A DNA stretch of 64,000 bases from Vibrio agarivorans (GTDB taxonomy: Bacteria; Pseudomonadota; Gammaproteobacteria; Enterobacterales; Vibrionaceae): contig NZ_JAUFQF010000004.1 of the NCBI RefSeq assembly GCF_030409635.1, positions 2,142,241 through 2,206,240 on the forward strand, in the 5' to 3' direction. Shown one piece after another: positions 35,230-44,787 of the stretch. The stretch's first letter is position 1. The number at the start of each line of letters is the position of its first letter. Under the pieces are notes generated by a model that worked only from the letters and a program-made list of their open reading frames with translations, ran no database searches and had not been told where the DNA came from. Both the position numbers and the translations under genes were made by a program.

Positions 35230-36945
35230 GCCGTTTATTAGCCATTTTGACAACGCATTTGAGATCTCTTCTGCTCGATAAGGCTTTGTCAAAATGTCAT
35301 TCATTCCTGATTCAATACACAACTCTCTTTCTGCTAATGTAGTACTGGCAGTTAATGCGAGAATCGGTCCCTGAAAACCAGCTGCACGCATTTTGGCTGT
35401 TGCCTCAAAACCATCCATTACAGGCATACGACAATCCATAAATACCAAGTGATACTCTTTGCTTTCTATCGCTTCTAGAGCCTCTACACCGTTTTCTTTA
35501 ATATCAGGCGTAATACCCAGCTTGTTCAACATCTGGTTTATGATGATCTGGTTCATCTTGATATCTTCAACGACGAGAATCGAGAGGTTTTCCGGTAGTA
35601 CGTTTGTTGTCTTGTCTTGTTCGGTTTTCGGCCGGGCTTCTTCGGCGGAAAGCATCTCAAGCGGGATGTGGCCAAAAAATCGTGTGCCTTTATCAAGCTC
35701 GCTTCGCAGAGAGAGACTACCACCCATCAGCTCGATAAGCTGGTGACATATTGCAAGTCCTAGCCCTGTCCCTTCAAAGTTTCTTTTACTCGAACGGTCT
35801 GCTTGCGTGAAAGGTTGAAAGAGCTTTTTCTGTGCCTGTTCACTGATACCAATCCCGGTGTCTTCTACCTCGAAATTTAAGATGTGTTTCGACCAGTCAA
35901 AACGCACAGTAATCGCGCCGGAGTCAGTGAACTTGATAGCATTGCCGATCAAATTGACCAAAATTTGAGTGATTCGCTCTAAATCACCCTTAAAAGCACT
36001 GGGCATGGATTCTGAAACTAAGATGGTAAAGTTAAGAGATTTCTCTGTCGCTTTGGGCTCAAAAATACTCGTCAATGTGTTTGAGAGTGTTTTGAATTCA
36101 AAATTGCTAGGAATCAACTCAAACATACCAGCGTTGATCTTACTGAAATCCAGTAAGTCGTTAATGATAACCCGAAGAAACTCACCGGACTGGGAGAGGT
36201 TATTCACTAACTCTGTTTGCTGGTTGTCTAATGGGGTTTGTTGCAGTAGTTCCGAGCTGCCAAGTAGGCCATTAAGAGGTGTTCTGAGTTCGTGGTTTAT
36301 CATAGCCACGAAATCACGTGTGGCTTGCTCTGATTTCTCGGCTTTCTTCCGTGACTCGATATTGGTATCGATAATTAACTGTCGATTCACTGCGCCAGAG
36401 AGCAAATCAGCAATTAGTTGGAAAGAGCGTTGGAAAAAATCTAATTCATAGTTCTCATTAACCACTTTGATACTCAAGGTGCCGATATTTTTTCTATTGG
36501 CGATGAGAGCGATATGTAAGACTTGATCATCCCAGTGTGTTTTAGAGAAGACTTTAGCAAGCTCAATACTACCGTAATCGCTTTTTTGTAAATTGAGCAG
36601 CAGGTCTTCATCCAATTTAACGTGGCATGTATCGACGAGTGGAGTTTCAATGATTCGTTTAACTAAATTTCCGATAAGAATGTCGTCGAGATGATGATTA
36701 AGAAAAGCTTGCCCAAAATAGATCAGTAGCGAGTCGATTTGTTGTTGAAACTCTAACTTAACGATGTTTTCTGCTGAAGACTTTTCTAGTTGCGCGACCG
36801 CAACTTCCAGCTTTTGATTCGCTTGGAATAGCTCAAGACTTTTTTGTTCAAGCAACTGTTCGGCTTGCTTGCGAGAGGCGATTTCTCTCGCAAGCTTTCG
36901 CATCATTGCTCTGCTGGCAATTTGATCATTGTTCTCTGTAGTCAA
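35218..36945 (-). CDS. hahK: Cytosolic hybrid sensor kinase linked to H-NOX (HahK-like)
   Basis: A 575-residue kinase with no membrane helix. An N-terminal coiled coil (about 15-65) and a GAF-like sensor region (about 75-190) precede HisKA (MINHELRTP, His218), HATPase (NLIGNAIKF, DTGIGIS, GTGLGLAI) and a receiver domain (VVEDIKMNQ, Asp504 in MDCRMPVMDG). It has no Hpt domain, so a separate Hpt protein is needed to reach a response regulator. The start is a TTG with GAGGC upstream; the ATG at 36906 is an alternative. It follows hnoX by 35 bases. In V. fischeri an H-NOX-associated kinase, HahK, feeds NO signals into syp control. Confidence 0.88.
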   Translation of the reverse strand: MTTENNDQIASRAMMRKLAREIASRKQAEQLLEQKSLELFQANQKLEVAVAQLEKSSAENIVKLEFQQQIDSLLIYFGQAFLNHHLDDILIGNLVKRIIETPLVDTCHVKLDEDLLLNLQKSDYGSIELAKVFSKTHWDDQVLHIALIANRKNIGTLSIKVVNENYELDFFQRSFQLIADLLSGAVNRQLIIDTNIESRKKAEKSEQATRDFVAMINHELRTPLNGLLGSSELLQQTPLDNQQTELVNNLSQSGEFLRVIINDLLDFSKINAGMFELIPSNFEFKTLSNTLTSIFEPKATEKSLNFTILVSESMPSAFKGDLERITQILVNLIGNAIKFTDSGAITVRFDWSKHILNFEVEDTGIGISEQAQKKLFQPFTQADRSSKRNFEGTGLGLAICHQLIELMGGSLSLRSELDKGTRFFGHIPLEMLSAEEARPKTEQDKTTNVLPENLSILVVEDIKMNQIIINQMLNKLGITPDIKENGVEALEAIESKEYHLVFMDCRMPVMDGFEATAKMRAAGFQGPILALTASTTLAERELCIESGMNDILTKPYRAEEISNALSKWLINGFSN

Positions 36946-36980
36946 GACGTTGCCTCGTGTCGTTTAGAATGGTTGTATTG

Positions 36981-37520
36981 CTAAACGGCGGTTACAGTGA
37001 AACGCACTTCGCTTCCCTGCTCATTTAAGGGTGCCATTGCCATCTCAATCGATTGGTCGAAGTGTTTGGCACAACCTTTTAATAATCCGACACAGACGTG
37101 CGCCATACAGCGTGCACTTTTGTAATCGAATACGAGCTCAGTTTCTGTTTCTGAAATGAACTCAAACTTTGGAGGGTTGGCATCCGGATAGAGCTTTTTA
37201 ACTTCAACGTGAATGTACTCTTCTACGTGACGGACAAATTCAAAGCAGTGGGTACAATCTACCAAAGTGGCATTAGAGGGGAGGGTAGCAAGCAAATTTT
37301 TGAAGACAGTTTCACCAAACACCTCTTGTAGTTGGTCGGGTGGCACTTCGGTCGTTTTACTGAGGTTGACGATCAGTTTGACCAAGTCTTTATGGTCATA
37401 ACTGCCCACAGAGGTGTAAATCCCTTCATCGTCAGAGAGCTCTAACACCTTGTCAAGGACTTCAAGGCCGAACTCTTGTTCGACCAACTCTAAAAATTCG
37501 GTAAAAATGATTCCCTTCAT
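36981..37520 (-). CDS. hnoX: H-NOX haem nitric-oxide sensor
   Basis: A 179-residue haem NO/oxygen-binding domain. The proximal haem ligand is His104 in YIHVEVKKLYPDA, followed by NPPKF; the haem-propionate motif YxSxR is at Tyr133, Ser135, Arg137. The four other Cys near the N-terminal half and C-terminus could form the zinc or redox site seen in some H-NOX proteins (Cys89, Cys138, Cys143, Cys150 are visible). A strong GGAGATC site precedes the ATG. It is the first gene of the hnoX-hahK operon. Confidence 0.93.
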   Translation of the reverse strand: MKGIIFTEFLELVEQEFGLEVLDKVLELSDDEGIYTSVGSYDHKDLVKLIVNLSKTTEVPPDQLQEVFGETVFKNLLATLPSNATLVDCTHCFEFVRHVEEYIHVEVKKLYPDANPPKFEFISETETELVFDYKSARCMAHVCVGLLKGCAKHFDQSIEMAMAPLNEQGSEVRFTVTAV

Positions 37521-37576
37521 TGGATCTCCGCCTGTGGTGAAAAGTTGAGCTGTTACAAAGACTAACGCATACAGTA

Positions 37577-37605
37577 GATATAGTTAGTAATTGATGAAAT
37601 CTCAA
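37577..37605 (-). promoter_or_regulatory. Sigma-70 type promoter of hnoX-hahK
   Basis: TTGAGA (-35), a 17-base spacer and TATATC (-10) on the minus strand, 57 bases before the hnoX ATG. No sigma-54 or TTCTCA element is present, so the sensor operon would be made independently of SypG. Confidence 0.55.
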
Positions 37606-37634
37606 ATAGATAGCGGAGAAACTTTAACTGGGAA

Positions 37635-38354
37635 TTAGATCCAGATCTCTTTGATTCGACTTTCTTGCCATTGGTTATAGTGAATTTGTGCCTGAAGAAG
37701 CTCTGCCGTTGCTATTGCGTCGGTGAGAGCATGGTGCGGAGAGTAGGTTGGCAGACCATAGCGCTCGCGGGATTTGGCCAATCGAAGCGACTCGGTTGTC
37801 TTACCTTTTAGTCTGTTGATAAGCCCACCGTTGAGTCTTTGTTGGATATTTGACTCTATCGCCATGGTATCAACTAATGGAAACTCGACGCGATCGCCAT
37901 ATCGACTGCGAAATTCGTGATCAAGAAAGCGGCGCTCAATGTGGTGATAGTGCACCACAGTCACGACATCTTGCATCGATTTCAACACTTCAGGAATCAC
38001 ATCCTCAAAATCCGGCGCATCAATGAGGTCTGAGTGGGTGATACCGTGTATTACAACTGAATCTTCGCTTAATTGTTTGCGTGGTCGTACCTTCCACTCT
38101 TGCGCTTCCCGCAGATAGATTCGATTTAAATCGAACGGGACGACACCGATAGAGATGATACTGTCGTCTTTGTAGTCAAGGCCTGTAGTTTCAAAGTCCA
38201 TCGCGAGGAAGCGAATATTTTTAAGGGGCGTATCACCGTCTGGTAGGCCAGATTGATAGAATGCCTTCAATGCGGGATGTGCAGACAGGGCTGCACGTTT
38301 TTCAAATTTACCGGCCCAGTCAATACTGGGTGCTTCTAATAGGCGTTTAATCAT
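37635..38354 (-). CDS. DnaQ-like 3'-5' exonuclease
   Basis: About 239 residues with a DEDDh exonuclease domain: AMDFETTGLDYKDD (ExoI, Asp/Glu), a central VVHYHHIERRFLDHEF (ExoII) and HHALTDAIATAELL (ExoIII, His/Asp). It resembles the epsilon-like exonucleases paired with DUF294 proteins in many proteobacteria. The ATG at 38354 has an AGGTG site; the DUF294 gene stops 10 bases upstream, so the two form an operon. Confidence 0.85.
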   Translation of the reverse strand: MIKRLLEAPSIDWAGKFEKRAALSAHPALKAFYQSGLPDGDTPLKNIRFLAMDFETTGLDYKDDSIISIGVVPFDLNRIYLREAQEWKVRPRKQLSEDSVVIHGITHSDLIDAPDFEDVIPEVLKSMQDVVTVVHYHHIERRFLDHEFRSRYGDRVEFPLVDTMAIESNIQQRLNGGLINRLKGKTTESLRLAKSRERYGLPTYSPHHALTDAIATAELLQAQIHYNQWQESRIKEIWI

Positions 38355-38363
38355 GATAGGCAC

Positions 38364-40253
38364 CTACCTAAAATTGTTACTGGCTTGATAGCGGAATTTA
38401 AGGAAATTTTGCGCATTGCTTAAGATCTGGAACGCATCTTTGAGGTTTCGACGTTCAAAGTCAGACAGGTTGTCTGGTTCGATGTTGTTGTCAGCTTCAA
38501 TACCATGTTCAACATCAAGTGCTTGGTGGCGAATGCGAACCATGCAGATAAACTCCATCGCATCACGTAAATCTTTGGCTCGCCCTTTGGGTAAGATGTT
38601 TGCATCGATAATGTCGTCGAGACGCTCGAAGGAGTTTTTAGCCCTAGAGCCCACAGCCATAGCATGAACACGAATGAGATCGGCAAGCGGGGCGGTGCCA
38701 CGACGTTTTAAGTTGATAGAGTTCTTGTGTTGGCCGTCTTTCTCCATAACAAAACCCTGGAAAAAGCCGAGTGGCGGCGTGCGATTCAGCGCATTACGTG
38801 CAAGGCAGGCCAAGAAGCGATTGTTCTTTCGGGCGCGACGAACAATGAATCCGTTGAGTTGTTCTGCCCACTTTAAGCGACCATAGACACCATCGAGGTC
38901 GAAGAAGATAGAAGCGTTGAGTAGCGCTTTTGGATTTGGATCATCGATCCAGTTAGCAAAACACGCCTCCCACTCGCGACGCGTCATACGCCATTCAGGG
39001 TTTGTGGCCATAATGTCACCAGTGCAGTAACTGTAGCCGCACTTGTCGAGGGCATCACAGATAAATTTGGCGAACTTCTCGAAGTACTCTCCGTGTTTCT
39101 CTTTCTCAAAGCTGTCATCTAAGATAATGGCATTATCTTGGTCTGTGACAATAAGCTGCTCGTCGCGGCCCATAGAACCAAGCGCTAAGAAACAATATGG
39201 GATAGGGGCGTTACCCAACTCTTCTTCAGCAAGCTCAATAATTCGCTGTTTAAACGAACGGCCTATAACTGACATGGCACTGCCCACCATGTGCGAGTTA
39301 GCATCTTCATTGACCATGCGCACGAAACTATCTTTTACTTGTTCAGACAGTGCGGCGAGATCTTCAATAGTTTGTTGCTGGAAGATACTACTTACTAGTA
39401 GCAGTGAGTTTTGTGATTCATAGCGGATGATATCGGTAGTCTCGATCACGCCAATCGGTTTTCTATCTTTTAGCACTGGCAGGTGATGAACGTTGTAACG
39501 TAGCATCGTTAGCATCGCTTCATAAACGTAAGCGTTGTGATCAAGTGACACCAGTTCGGTTGTCATTACAGTATCAAGTGGCGCCTGAGGGTCTAAACCA
39601 GCGGCTAACACACGAGTACAAAGGTCTCGGTCGGTAATAATACCAATTAGTTGAGAGCGATCTTCTTCGTCATCATCAGGAATGTTTGGATCCATGATTA
39701 ACAGTGAGGAGACGGCCTGGTCGGCCATCATGACGGCCGCTGCTTGAATTGTTTCATCACGCATAATCTGAGGCACATCACCGGTTAAAAGTGAACGAAC
39801 CTTTGCTGTCGTTAGGTCGTTCTCTTCGTTCGAGACAGAGATGGCGTTGCGAAGGCGTCGCTTATCATCAATCTCGACAAAATCCGCAAAGCCATCAAAC
39901 TCATCATAAAGCTCTTGGAAGATGGGCTCTGGAATACAGTAAACCAAGGTATCTTCAATCGCTTTGACCGGGAAGCGCACTTTGTTGTTGGTTAATAACC
40001 CCATTTGACCAAACATATCGCCTTCATCAAGACGATTGTAGAGCTCACCTTTGCGGCGATATACCTCGACAACGCCAGTTCTTACGACATAAAGGTCATG
40101 GATAGGATCGCCAAAGTGGATGATGGGGGTGTCAGCTCGAAAGTAGGAGATCTCGACATGTTTAGTGACATGTTGCATGACCTCTTCTGGCAGTTCGTCA
40201 AAAGGGGGATGAATGGATAAAAAACTTTGAATTTCGAGCAGCTCAACTTCCAT
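38364..40253 (-). CDS. Cyclic-nucleotide-binding / CBS / DUF294 nucleotidyltransferase-like protein
   Basis: A 629-residue cytosolic protein: cNMP-binding domain (about 15-135), a CBS pair (about 160-285), a GlnD-like nucleotidyltransferase domain (DUF294) with GSMGRDEQLIVTDQDNAI (about 355-375), and a C-terminal DUF294_C region. The pairing with an exonuclease gene is conserved in related bacteria, but the substrate is unknown. Full length. Confidence 0.87.
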   Translation of the reverse strand: MEVELLEIQSFLSIHPPFDELPEEVMQHVTKHVEISYFRADTPIIHFGDPIHDLYVVRTGVVEVYRRKGELYNRLDEGDMFGQMGLLTNNKVRFPVKAIEDTLVYCIPEPIFQELYDEFDGFADFVEIDDKRRLRNAISVSNEENDLTTAKVRSLLTGDVPQIMRDETIQAAAVMMADQAVSSLLIMDPNIPDDDEEDRSQLIGIITDRDLCTRVLAAGLDPQAPLDTVMTTELVSLDHNAYVYEAMLTMLRYNVHHLPVLKDRKPIGVIETTDIIRYESQNSLLLVSSIFQQQTIEDLAALSEQVKDSFVRMVNEDANSHMVGSAMSVIGRSFKQRIIELAEEELGNAPIPYCFLALGSMGRDEQLIVTDQDNAIILDDSFEKEKHGEYFEKFAKFICDALDKCGYSYCTGDIMATNPEWRMTRREWEACFANWIDDPNPKALLNASIFFDLDGVYGRLKWAEQLNGFIVRRARKNNRFLACLARNALNRTPPLGFFQGFVMEKDGQHKNSINLKRRGTAPLADLIRVHAMAVGSRAKNSFERLDDIIDANILPKGRAKDLRDAMEFICMVRIRHQALDVEHGIEADNNIEPDNLSDFERRNLKDAFQILSNAQNFLKFRYQASNNFR

Positions 40254-40431
40254 GAACCTTCCTTCTGTGACGCGATAATGATTTTATTCATATAAAGCGT
40301 AGCATGTTAGCTAAGGTATTCACTGATGTATAGCGTGTCGCAGGCTAGTCTATTGATTTTTATGCCATGCTGGCTTTGATTGTTGAAATAATTGGCAATG
40401 AGCAAACGTGTTAAGTTACCCATTTTAGGGC

Positions 40432-40462
40432 GAAAAAAAAGACCAGAAATGAACTGGTCTTA
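40432..40462 (-). terminator. Terminator of rhlE
   Basis: The stem AAGACCAG/CTGGTCTT is followed by eight T residues on the minus strand. Confidence 0.88.
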
Positions 40463-40494
40463 TCGTTTGCAATGAACAGCAGCAGTGCGTGTTG

Positions 40495-41847
40495 CTATTT
40501 GTCGCTTTGTGTCGTCTTTGGTTTGAATTTTCTTACCTGTTTATGGCGAGGGTTCTTGCTCACAGGCTTATTACCACGACGCTTACTCGATGAGCGTTGT
40601 CCATCTGCATGCTCAGGCTTGTCTGCATTCATCTGCGCTGTCTTTGGCTTCTTCGGCTTTTTCGGTTTCTTTGGTTTGGTAGGACGAGTATCTAATACCG
40701 ATTCAGGCACTTCGTTAACCGCTTTGTATTCAGGGTGTTCTTTGCGTGGCAAGAGTTTTTGAATAAGGCGTTCTATTGCAAACAGCTCACTCACTTCATC
40801 ATTACATACTAGCGATACCGCTTCGCCCACAGCACCCGCACGGCCCGTACGACCGATTCGGTGAACGTAATCGGCTGCGACATGGGGTAAATCGAAGTTA
40901 ACGACATAAGGCAGGTGAGAAATGTCGATGCCACGCGCGGCGATATCCGTCGCGACTAAGGTACTAATTTCACCATTTTTGAAACCTTCAAGTGCACGTG
41001 TGCGAGCGCCTTGGCTCTTATTGCCGTGAATGGCAGCTGATGAGATACCTTGTTTATCCAAGTGAAAACTTAATCGGTTTGCGCCGTGCTTAGTGCGAGC
41101 AAAAATCAACACCTGCTTCCAGTTATTCTCTTTGATGAGGCTAACAAGCAGTGGTGCTTTTTTACGCTTGTCTGTGGTGTAGATACACTGTTCAACGGTT
41201 TCTGCCGTGGTGTTTCTTGGGCTAACAGAAATTTCAACAGGGTCATTGACAAGCTCTTTGGCAAGCGCGCGGATTTCGTCAGAAAAAGTCGCAGAAAACA
41301 GTAGGTTCTGACGTTGTTTAGGTAACAAAGCGAGAATCTTTTTGATATCACGAATAAACCCCATATCGAGCATACGATCCGCTTCATCAAGAACTAACAC
41401 TTCAAGCTGTTCAAACTTAATCGCATTTTGTTGATAAAGGTCGAGTAGACGACCTGGCGTTGCGACTAAGACATCGACACCGTTTCTAAGTGCCATCATC
41501 TGCGGGTTAATCTTAACCCCACCAAAAACTACCGTAGATTTAAGGTCAGTATAGCGGCTGTACTTAAAGGCGTTTTCTTGAACCTGAGCGGCCAGTTCAC
41601 GAGTCGGAGTTAATATCAACGCACGAACATGGTTACTACGCACACGTTGACCGTTAGACAGTCGCTGCAAAATTGGCAGCACAAAACCCGCAGTCTTACC
41701 AGTTCCGGTTTGCGCAGCTGCCATCACATCTTTACCTGTGATAACCGCAGGGATCGCTTGCGCTTGGATTGGCGATGGCTCGGTATAACCTTGTTCGTCA
41801 ATCGCTTTTAAAAGTGGAACGGATAGACCTAGGGAAGTGAAACTCAT
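40495..41847 (-). CDS. rhlE: DEAD-box RNA helicase (RhlE)
   Basis: A 450-residue helicase. Motifs seen: Q motif ([10 protein letters not shown]), [27 protein letters not shown] and [10 protein letters not shown]. The core ends at about 370; a basic tail follows with a [12 protein letters not shown] run, typical of RhlE-type tails that bind RNA. It acts in ribosome assembly and RNA decay in relatives. Confidence 0.92.
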   Translation of the reverse strand: MSFTSLGLSVPLLKAIDEQGYTEPSPIQAQAIPAVITGKDVMAAAQTGTGKTAGFVLPILQRLSNGQRVRSNHVRALILTPTRELAAQVQENAFKYSRYTDLKSTVVFGGVKINPQMMALRNGVDVLVATPGRLLDLYQQNAIKFEQLEVLVLDEADRMLDMGFIRDIKKILALLPKQRQNLLFSATFSDEIRALAKELVNDPVEISVSPRNTTAETVEQCIYTTDKRKKAPLLVSLIKENNWKQVLIFARTKHGANRLSFHLDKQGISSAAIHGNKSQGARTRALEGFKNGEISTLVATDIAARGIDISHLPYVVNFDLPHVAADYVHRIGRTGRAGAVGEAVSLVCNDEVSELFAIERLIQKLLPRKEHPEYKAVNEVPESVLDTRPTKPKKPKKPKKPKTAQMNADKPEHADGQRSSSKRRGNKPVSKNPRHKQVRKFKPKTTQSDK

Positions 41848-41966
41848 ATACGGTGCTCGTAATAGAAGAGAGATGCAGACTTAAGCATACTCTATGAAAT
41901 CAAAGGGTGCGTATTGTGAAGAGAGTTCCTGGATTATGCAAACTATTAATCGCGCATAACTAAATA

Positions 41967-41991
41967 GAAAAAAGCCAGCAGTGCTGGCTTG
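41967..41991 (-). terminator. Terminator of purC
   Basis: The stem AAGCCAGCA/TGCTGGCTT is followed by TTTTTTCTA on the minus strand, 28 bases past the purC stop. Confidence 0.88.
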
Positions 41992-42018
41992 ATAGAAGAT
42001 GATAAGTGCTAATAACGG

Positions 42019-43125
42019 TTACTTGGCAATCAACCCGTATTCTTTATCAAGAACATCAATGATCTCTTGTTTTGGGTTTTCGCTCAGAGTGATTGCTTTA
42101 CCTGTAATTTTCTCTGCAATACCAGTATAAGTGCGAGAAATATCCATCAACGCGTCGACTGGAAGCTCGTTATCACGCGCGAGTACATCACGCTCAGGCA
42201 TGCGCTCTTTATTAAGAAGAACATCAGGGTCAGGGAAGTGGTTAAGAAGGAACTGACGGAAGCCCTCTTTTGAGTTTTCTACGATGTTACCTGCTAGATA
42301 CTCTTTTGTGTCCCAAATACGTGAAGAATCTGGAGTACCGACTTCATCCATATAGATCAATTTTTCTACACCTTTTGAATCCGTTACGTAACCAAACTCA
42401 AATTTTGTATCTACGAAAGTCTGACCGACTTTTTCTAGTGCATCGCTAATGACACCAAAGCCTTCTTTTAACAGTTTTTCATACAGTGCAATATCTTCGG
42501 CATTTGAAAAGTTGAATGCAGAGTAGTTGTCGACAATGTTGTTGCGAGTAATGTTCACATCATCAGCTTCTGGTACGCCAGGGATACCTTTTAGAATGCC
42601 CTTAGTTGATGGTGTCATTAACAGCTCTGGAAGTTTTTTATCTTTCTCTAGACCTTCAGGAAGTTCAATACCGCAAAATTCACGTTCACCTTTGTCGTAG
42701 GCACGCCACATTGAGCCGGTAATGTATTGGCGGCAAATCGCTTCAATCATCACAGGTTTGGCTTTTTGCACAATCCAAACGAATGGGTGAGGAATATCTA
42801 AGATGTGGCTATCTGCAAGACCATTATCTTTGAACAGTTTGAACCAGTGGTTAGAGATTGCATTGAGTGCAGCGCCTTTACCCGGAACACCTTTCAAGCC
42901 ACCTTCACCACGCCAGATACAATCAAAGGCAGAAATTCGGTCACTGATCACCATGATAGCCAGTGGGGCATCTTCAGCGACATCGTAGCCTTTCTCTTTA
43001 ATCAGGCGACGGCTGTCTTCTTCTGTTAGCCAATAAACAGAGCGGACTTTACCACTGTGAACAGGCTTATCTGTGCGGATTGGAAGATCATCATTTACGG
43101 CTAGAACTTGATCAGCGAGGCTCAT
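42019..43125 (-). CDS. purC: SAICAR synthase (PurC)
   Basis: A 368-residue enzyme of de novo purine synthesis that joins CAIR and aspartate. It is the long form found in Vibrio, not the 237-residue E. coli form. Landmarks: [45 protein letters not shown] and [14 protein letters not shown] perfect PurR box lies 129 bases upstream. Confidence 0.92.
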   Translation of the reverse strand: MSLADQVLAVNDDLPIRTDKPVHSGKVRSVYWLTEEDSRRLIKEKGYDVAEDAPLAIMVISDRISAFDCIWRGEGGLKGVPGKGAALNAISNHWFKLFKDNGLADSHILDIPHPFVWIVQKAKPVMIEAICRQYITGSMWRAYDKGEREFCGIELPEGLEKDKKLPELLMTPSTKGILKGIPGVPEADDVNITRNNIVDNYSAFNFSNAEDIALYEKLLKEGFGVISDALEKVGQTFVDTKFEFGYVTDSKGVEKLIYMDEVGTPDSSRIWDTKEYLAGNIVENSKEGFRQFLLNHFPDPDVLLNKERMPERDVLARDNELPVDALMDISRTYTGIAEKITGKAITLSENPKQEIIDVLDKEYGLIAK

Positions 43126-43253
43126 CTAGGCATTCCTATCGTGTATTTATCCAGCGATAGCGGGATAGTCGGTTAATAAAATATCCCTGAAGGCTCCAAG
43201 GATAGGTACAACGGAAGGAATAATACCAGAACGAAAGCGATGTTCCAGTGAAA

Positions 43254-43269
43254 AAGCAAACGTTTGCTT
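43254..43269. promoter_or_regulatory. PurR box upstream of purC
   Basis: AAGCAAACGTTTGCTT is a perfect 16-base palindrome of the PurR type (consensus core GCAAACG). A weaker half-site GAGCAAACGCTGTG lies at about 43321. Confidence 0.85.
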
Positions 43270-43355
43270 CATTGTTGTTCAACAGCATGCCTTGAGTCTC
43301 TGTTAACGAAAATAAGCAACGAGCAAACGCTGTGTTTTGGTATGAATAAGCTTAA

Positions 43356-43760
43356 TTAGTGAATACGGTCAAAGTGGTTGGAAGCCGCGACTGAATCATT
43401 TAGAAAGACAACTTGGCAACCTTGTTCTTTGGCCAGTGACTCTAGGCAATGCCTCTCTACAGCAGAAAATTGACCGGAAGTAACGATAGCACTGGCATTA
43501 CGCGCTTGAAGAACGCGTGTCACGACCTCTAACTCACTGTACTGATGAGAAGGTTTGAGTTGCATGACTTTATCCACATCGACCGAGTAGTGTAGGCATT
43601 CACCGTAAGTTGGACGAGGGCATTGGGCGGTAAAGAAAATCCACTGACGAGAGTGTGATGCATGAGACAGTTGAGTGAAGACACATTGAGGGATGCCTGC
43701 TGAACTATTGGATTGAAAACCAGAAGTAGAATGGTGCATGTGTGATTCGAAGTGATACAT
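43356..43760 (-). CDS. sulA: SOS cell-division inhibitor (SulA-like)
   Basis: About 134 residues from the ATG at 43760, chosen for its GGAGA site; two ATGs at 43775 and 43781 lie closer to the LexA box. The middle resembles E. coli SulA (SRQWIFFTAQ... aligned with its SRWQLWLTPQ, then VVTRVLQARNASAIV with its MVRALRTGNYSVVI) and the end is NHFDRIH. SulA blocks FtsZ after DNA damage. The LexA site directly upstream supports the call. Confidence 0.8.
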   Translation of the reverse strand: MYHFESHMHHSTSGFQSNSSAGIPQCVFTQLSHASHSRQWIFFTAQCPRPTYGECLHYSVDVDKVMQLKPSHQYSELEVVTRVLQARNASAIVTSGQFSAVERHCLESLAKEQGCQVVFLNDSVAASNHFDRIH

Positions 43761-43782
43761 ATTTACTGTCTCCATATACATA

Positions 43783-43798
43783 CTGTATGCCTATACAG
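43783..43798. promoter_or_regulatory. LexA (SOS) box of sulA
   Basis: CTG-TATGCCTATA-CAG matches the LexA consensus CTG-N10-CAG with AT-rich centre. It lies 23 bases before the chosen start. Confidence 0.88.
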
Positions 43799-43990
43799 TA
43801 TTACTGTTTTTTCTGGAGATCAAGCGTTTAGAGTGAAAATGTTGAAATAATGTACGAATGTTGAAGCGGAAATCACCATAGTAAGAGTGTTTCCTCAAAA
43901 CTCGCTAGGACAGAAAGACGTCTGTGTTTTGGTTAAGGCAACTAAACTTATGTATGAGCAAAGTGCAAGAATGCGGCATTGAGGTGGTTT

Positions 43991-44161
43991 ATGAAGGTTT
44001 TAGTTGCAATGATGTTTGTTGTGAGTTCATTGACGGCGTGCCAACTGACACGTGTCGAAGGTGAAGTAAAAGATGTTGAAGTGAAAGTGAGTACAAAAGA
44101 TGGGGATCGATCCGACGGAGATTTCTGTCCGCCGGGGCATGCGAAGAAAGGTTGGTGCTAG
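43991..44161 (+). CDS. Small lipoprotein
   Basis: A 56-residue lipoprotein: signal MKVLVAMMFVVSSLTAC with lipobox LTAC, then a charged segment (VEGEVKDVEVKVSTKDGDRSD) and a Cys-containing end (FCPPGHAKKGWC). The ATG at 43991 has a GAGG site. Similar short lipoproteins with the CPPGxxKKG ending occur in many bacteria; the role is unknown. Its last bases overlap the convergent gene by 4. Confidence 0.7.
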   Translation: MKVLVAMMFVVSSLTACQLTRVEGEVKDVEVKVSTKDGDRSDGDFCPPGHAKKGWC

Positions 44162-44520
44162 GAAAATGTTGGTTCGTCTTCGAGCTCTTCAAGTGTTTCG
44201 ATAACTTGAGCGCTGGAGTTTTCATGCGCCATGAGAATTAACCCCACAAGGGCTTCAGCTTTGTCGGCTACGGAGGCAGGTTCGTGCAAAATTTGCATGA
44301 CTTTGCTTTGTAGCAAAGCTATTTCATGCTCAACAAACCCTCGGCCTTCCTCATCTTTGATGAGATCGTTGGGGGCGTTATCGAATGTTAAATGTAATAG
44401 TTCGTTGTCAAACTGGGTATCAATCAGACGTTCAGGAAGCCATACTTCACCCGTGACGACTTCGGGGTCGCTGTGTTGCGGTAGGGATTCCAAAATGATT
44501 TTTAAATCAGAGACTTTCAA
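44158..44520 (-). CDS. Hypothetical acidic protein
   Basis: A 120-residue acidic cytosolic protein. The start is a TTG; an in-frame TGA lies 12 bases upstream, so no longer form exists. No domain recognised. It begins with MKVSDLKIILESLP and is mostly helical. Neighbouring genes run in the opposite direction, so it stands alone. Confidence 0.6.
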   Translation of the reverse strand: MKVSDLKIILESLPQHSDPEVVTGEVWLPERLIDTQFDNELLHLTFDNAPNDLIKDEEGRGFVEHEIALLQSKVMQILHEPASVADKAEALVGLILMAHENSSAQVIETLEELEDEPTFS

Positions 44521-44787
44521 TCTTGTCGCTCAACTATTAATGATATTAATGTTTTTATACATGGAGTAGCGACCAATTATCGCAAATCTTTAATGATAAT
44601 GACATAATGTGCGCCCGATCACGAATGGATAGCACTGTGTGGGGTGTTTACGTACGGGTTAAACTAAATTATGTGGAAAGATAGCTGTCTGTTTTACAAG
44701 GATTTTACGATTTTTTCATGAAGGGTAGGTATACTTCCCTGTCAGTGAACGGCTAATAAGTCCCTCAAAATTATGATTAGAGGCTCA

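Noticed and set aside
40398..40413. GAGCAAACGTGTTAAG as a PurR box before the DUF294 gene
   Set aside because: Only the left half matches the consensus; the right half has several mismatches.
40645..40680. Short tandem repeat in the rhlE tail
   Set aside because: It encodes the Lys-Pro-rich RNA-binding tail common in RhlE proteins and is not a mobile or CRISPR repeat.
44580..44605. AATGATAATGACATAAT as a Fur box
   Set aside because: Only one half resembles the Fur consensus.
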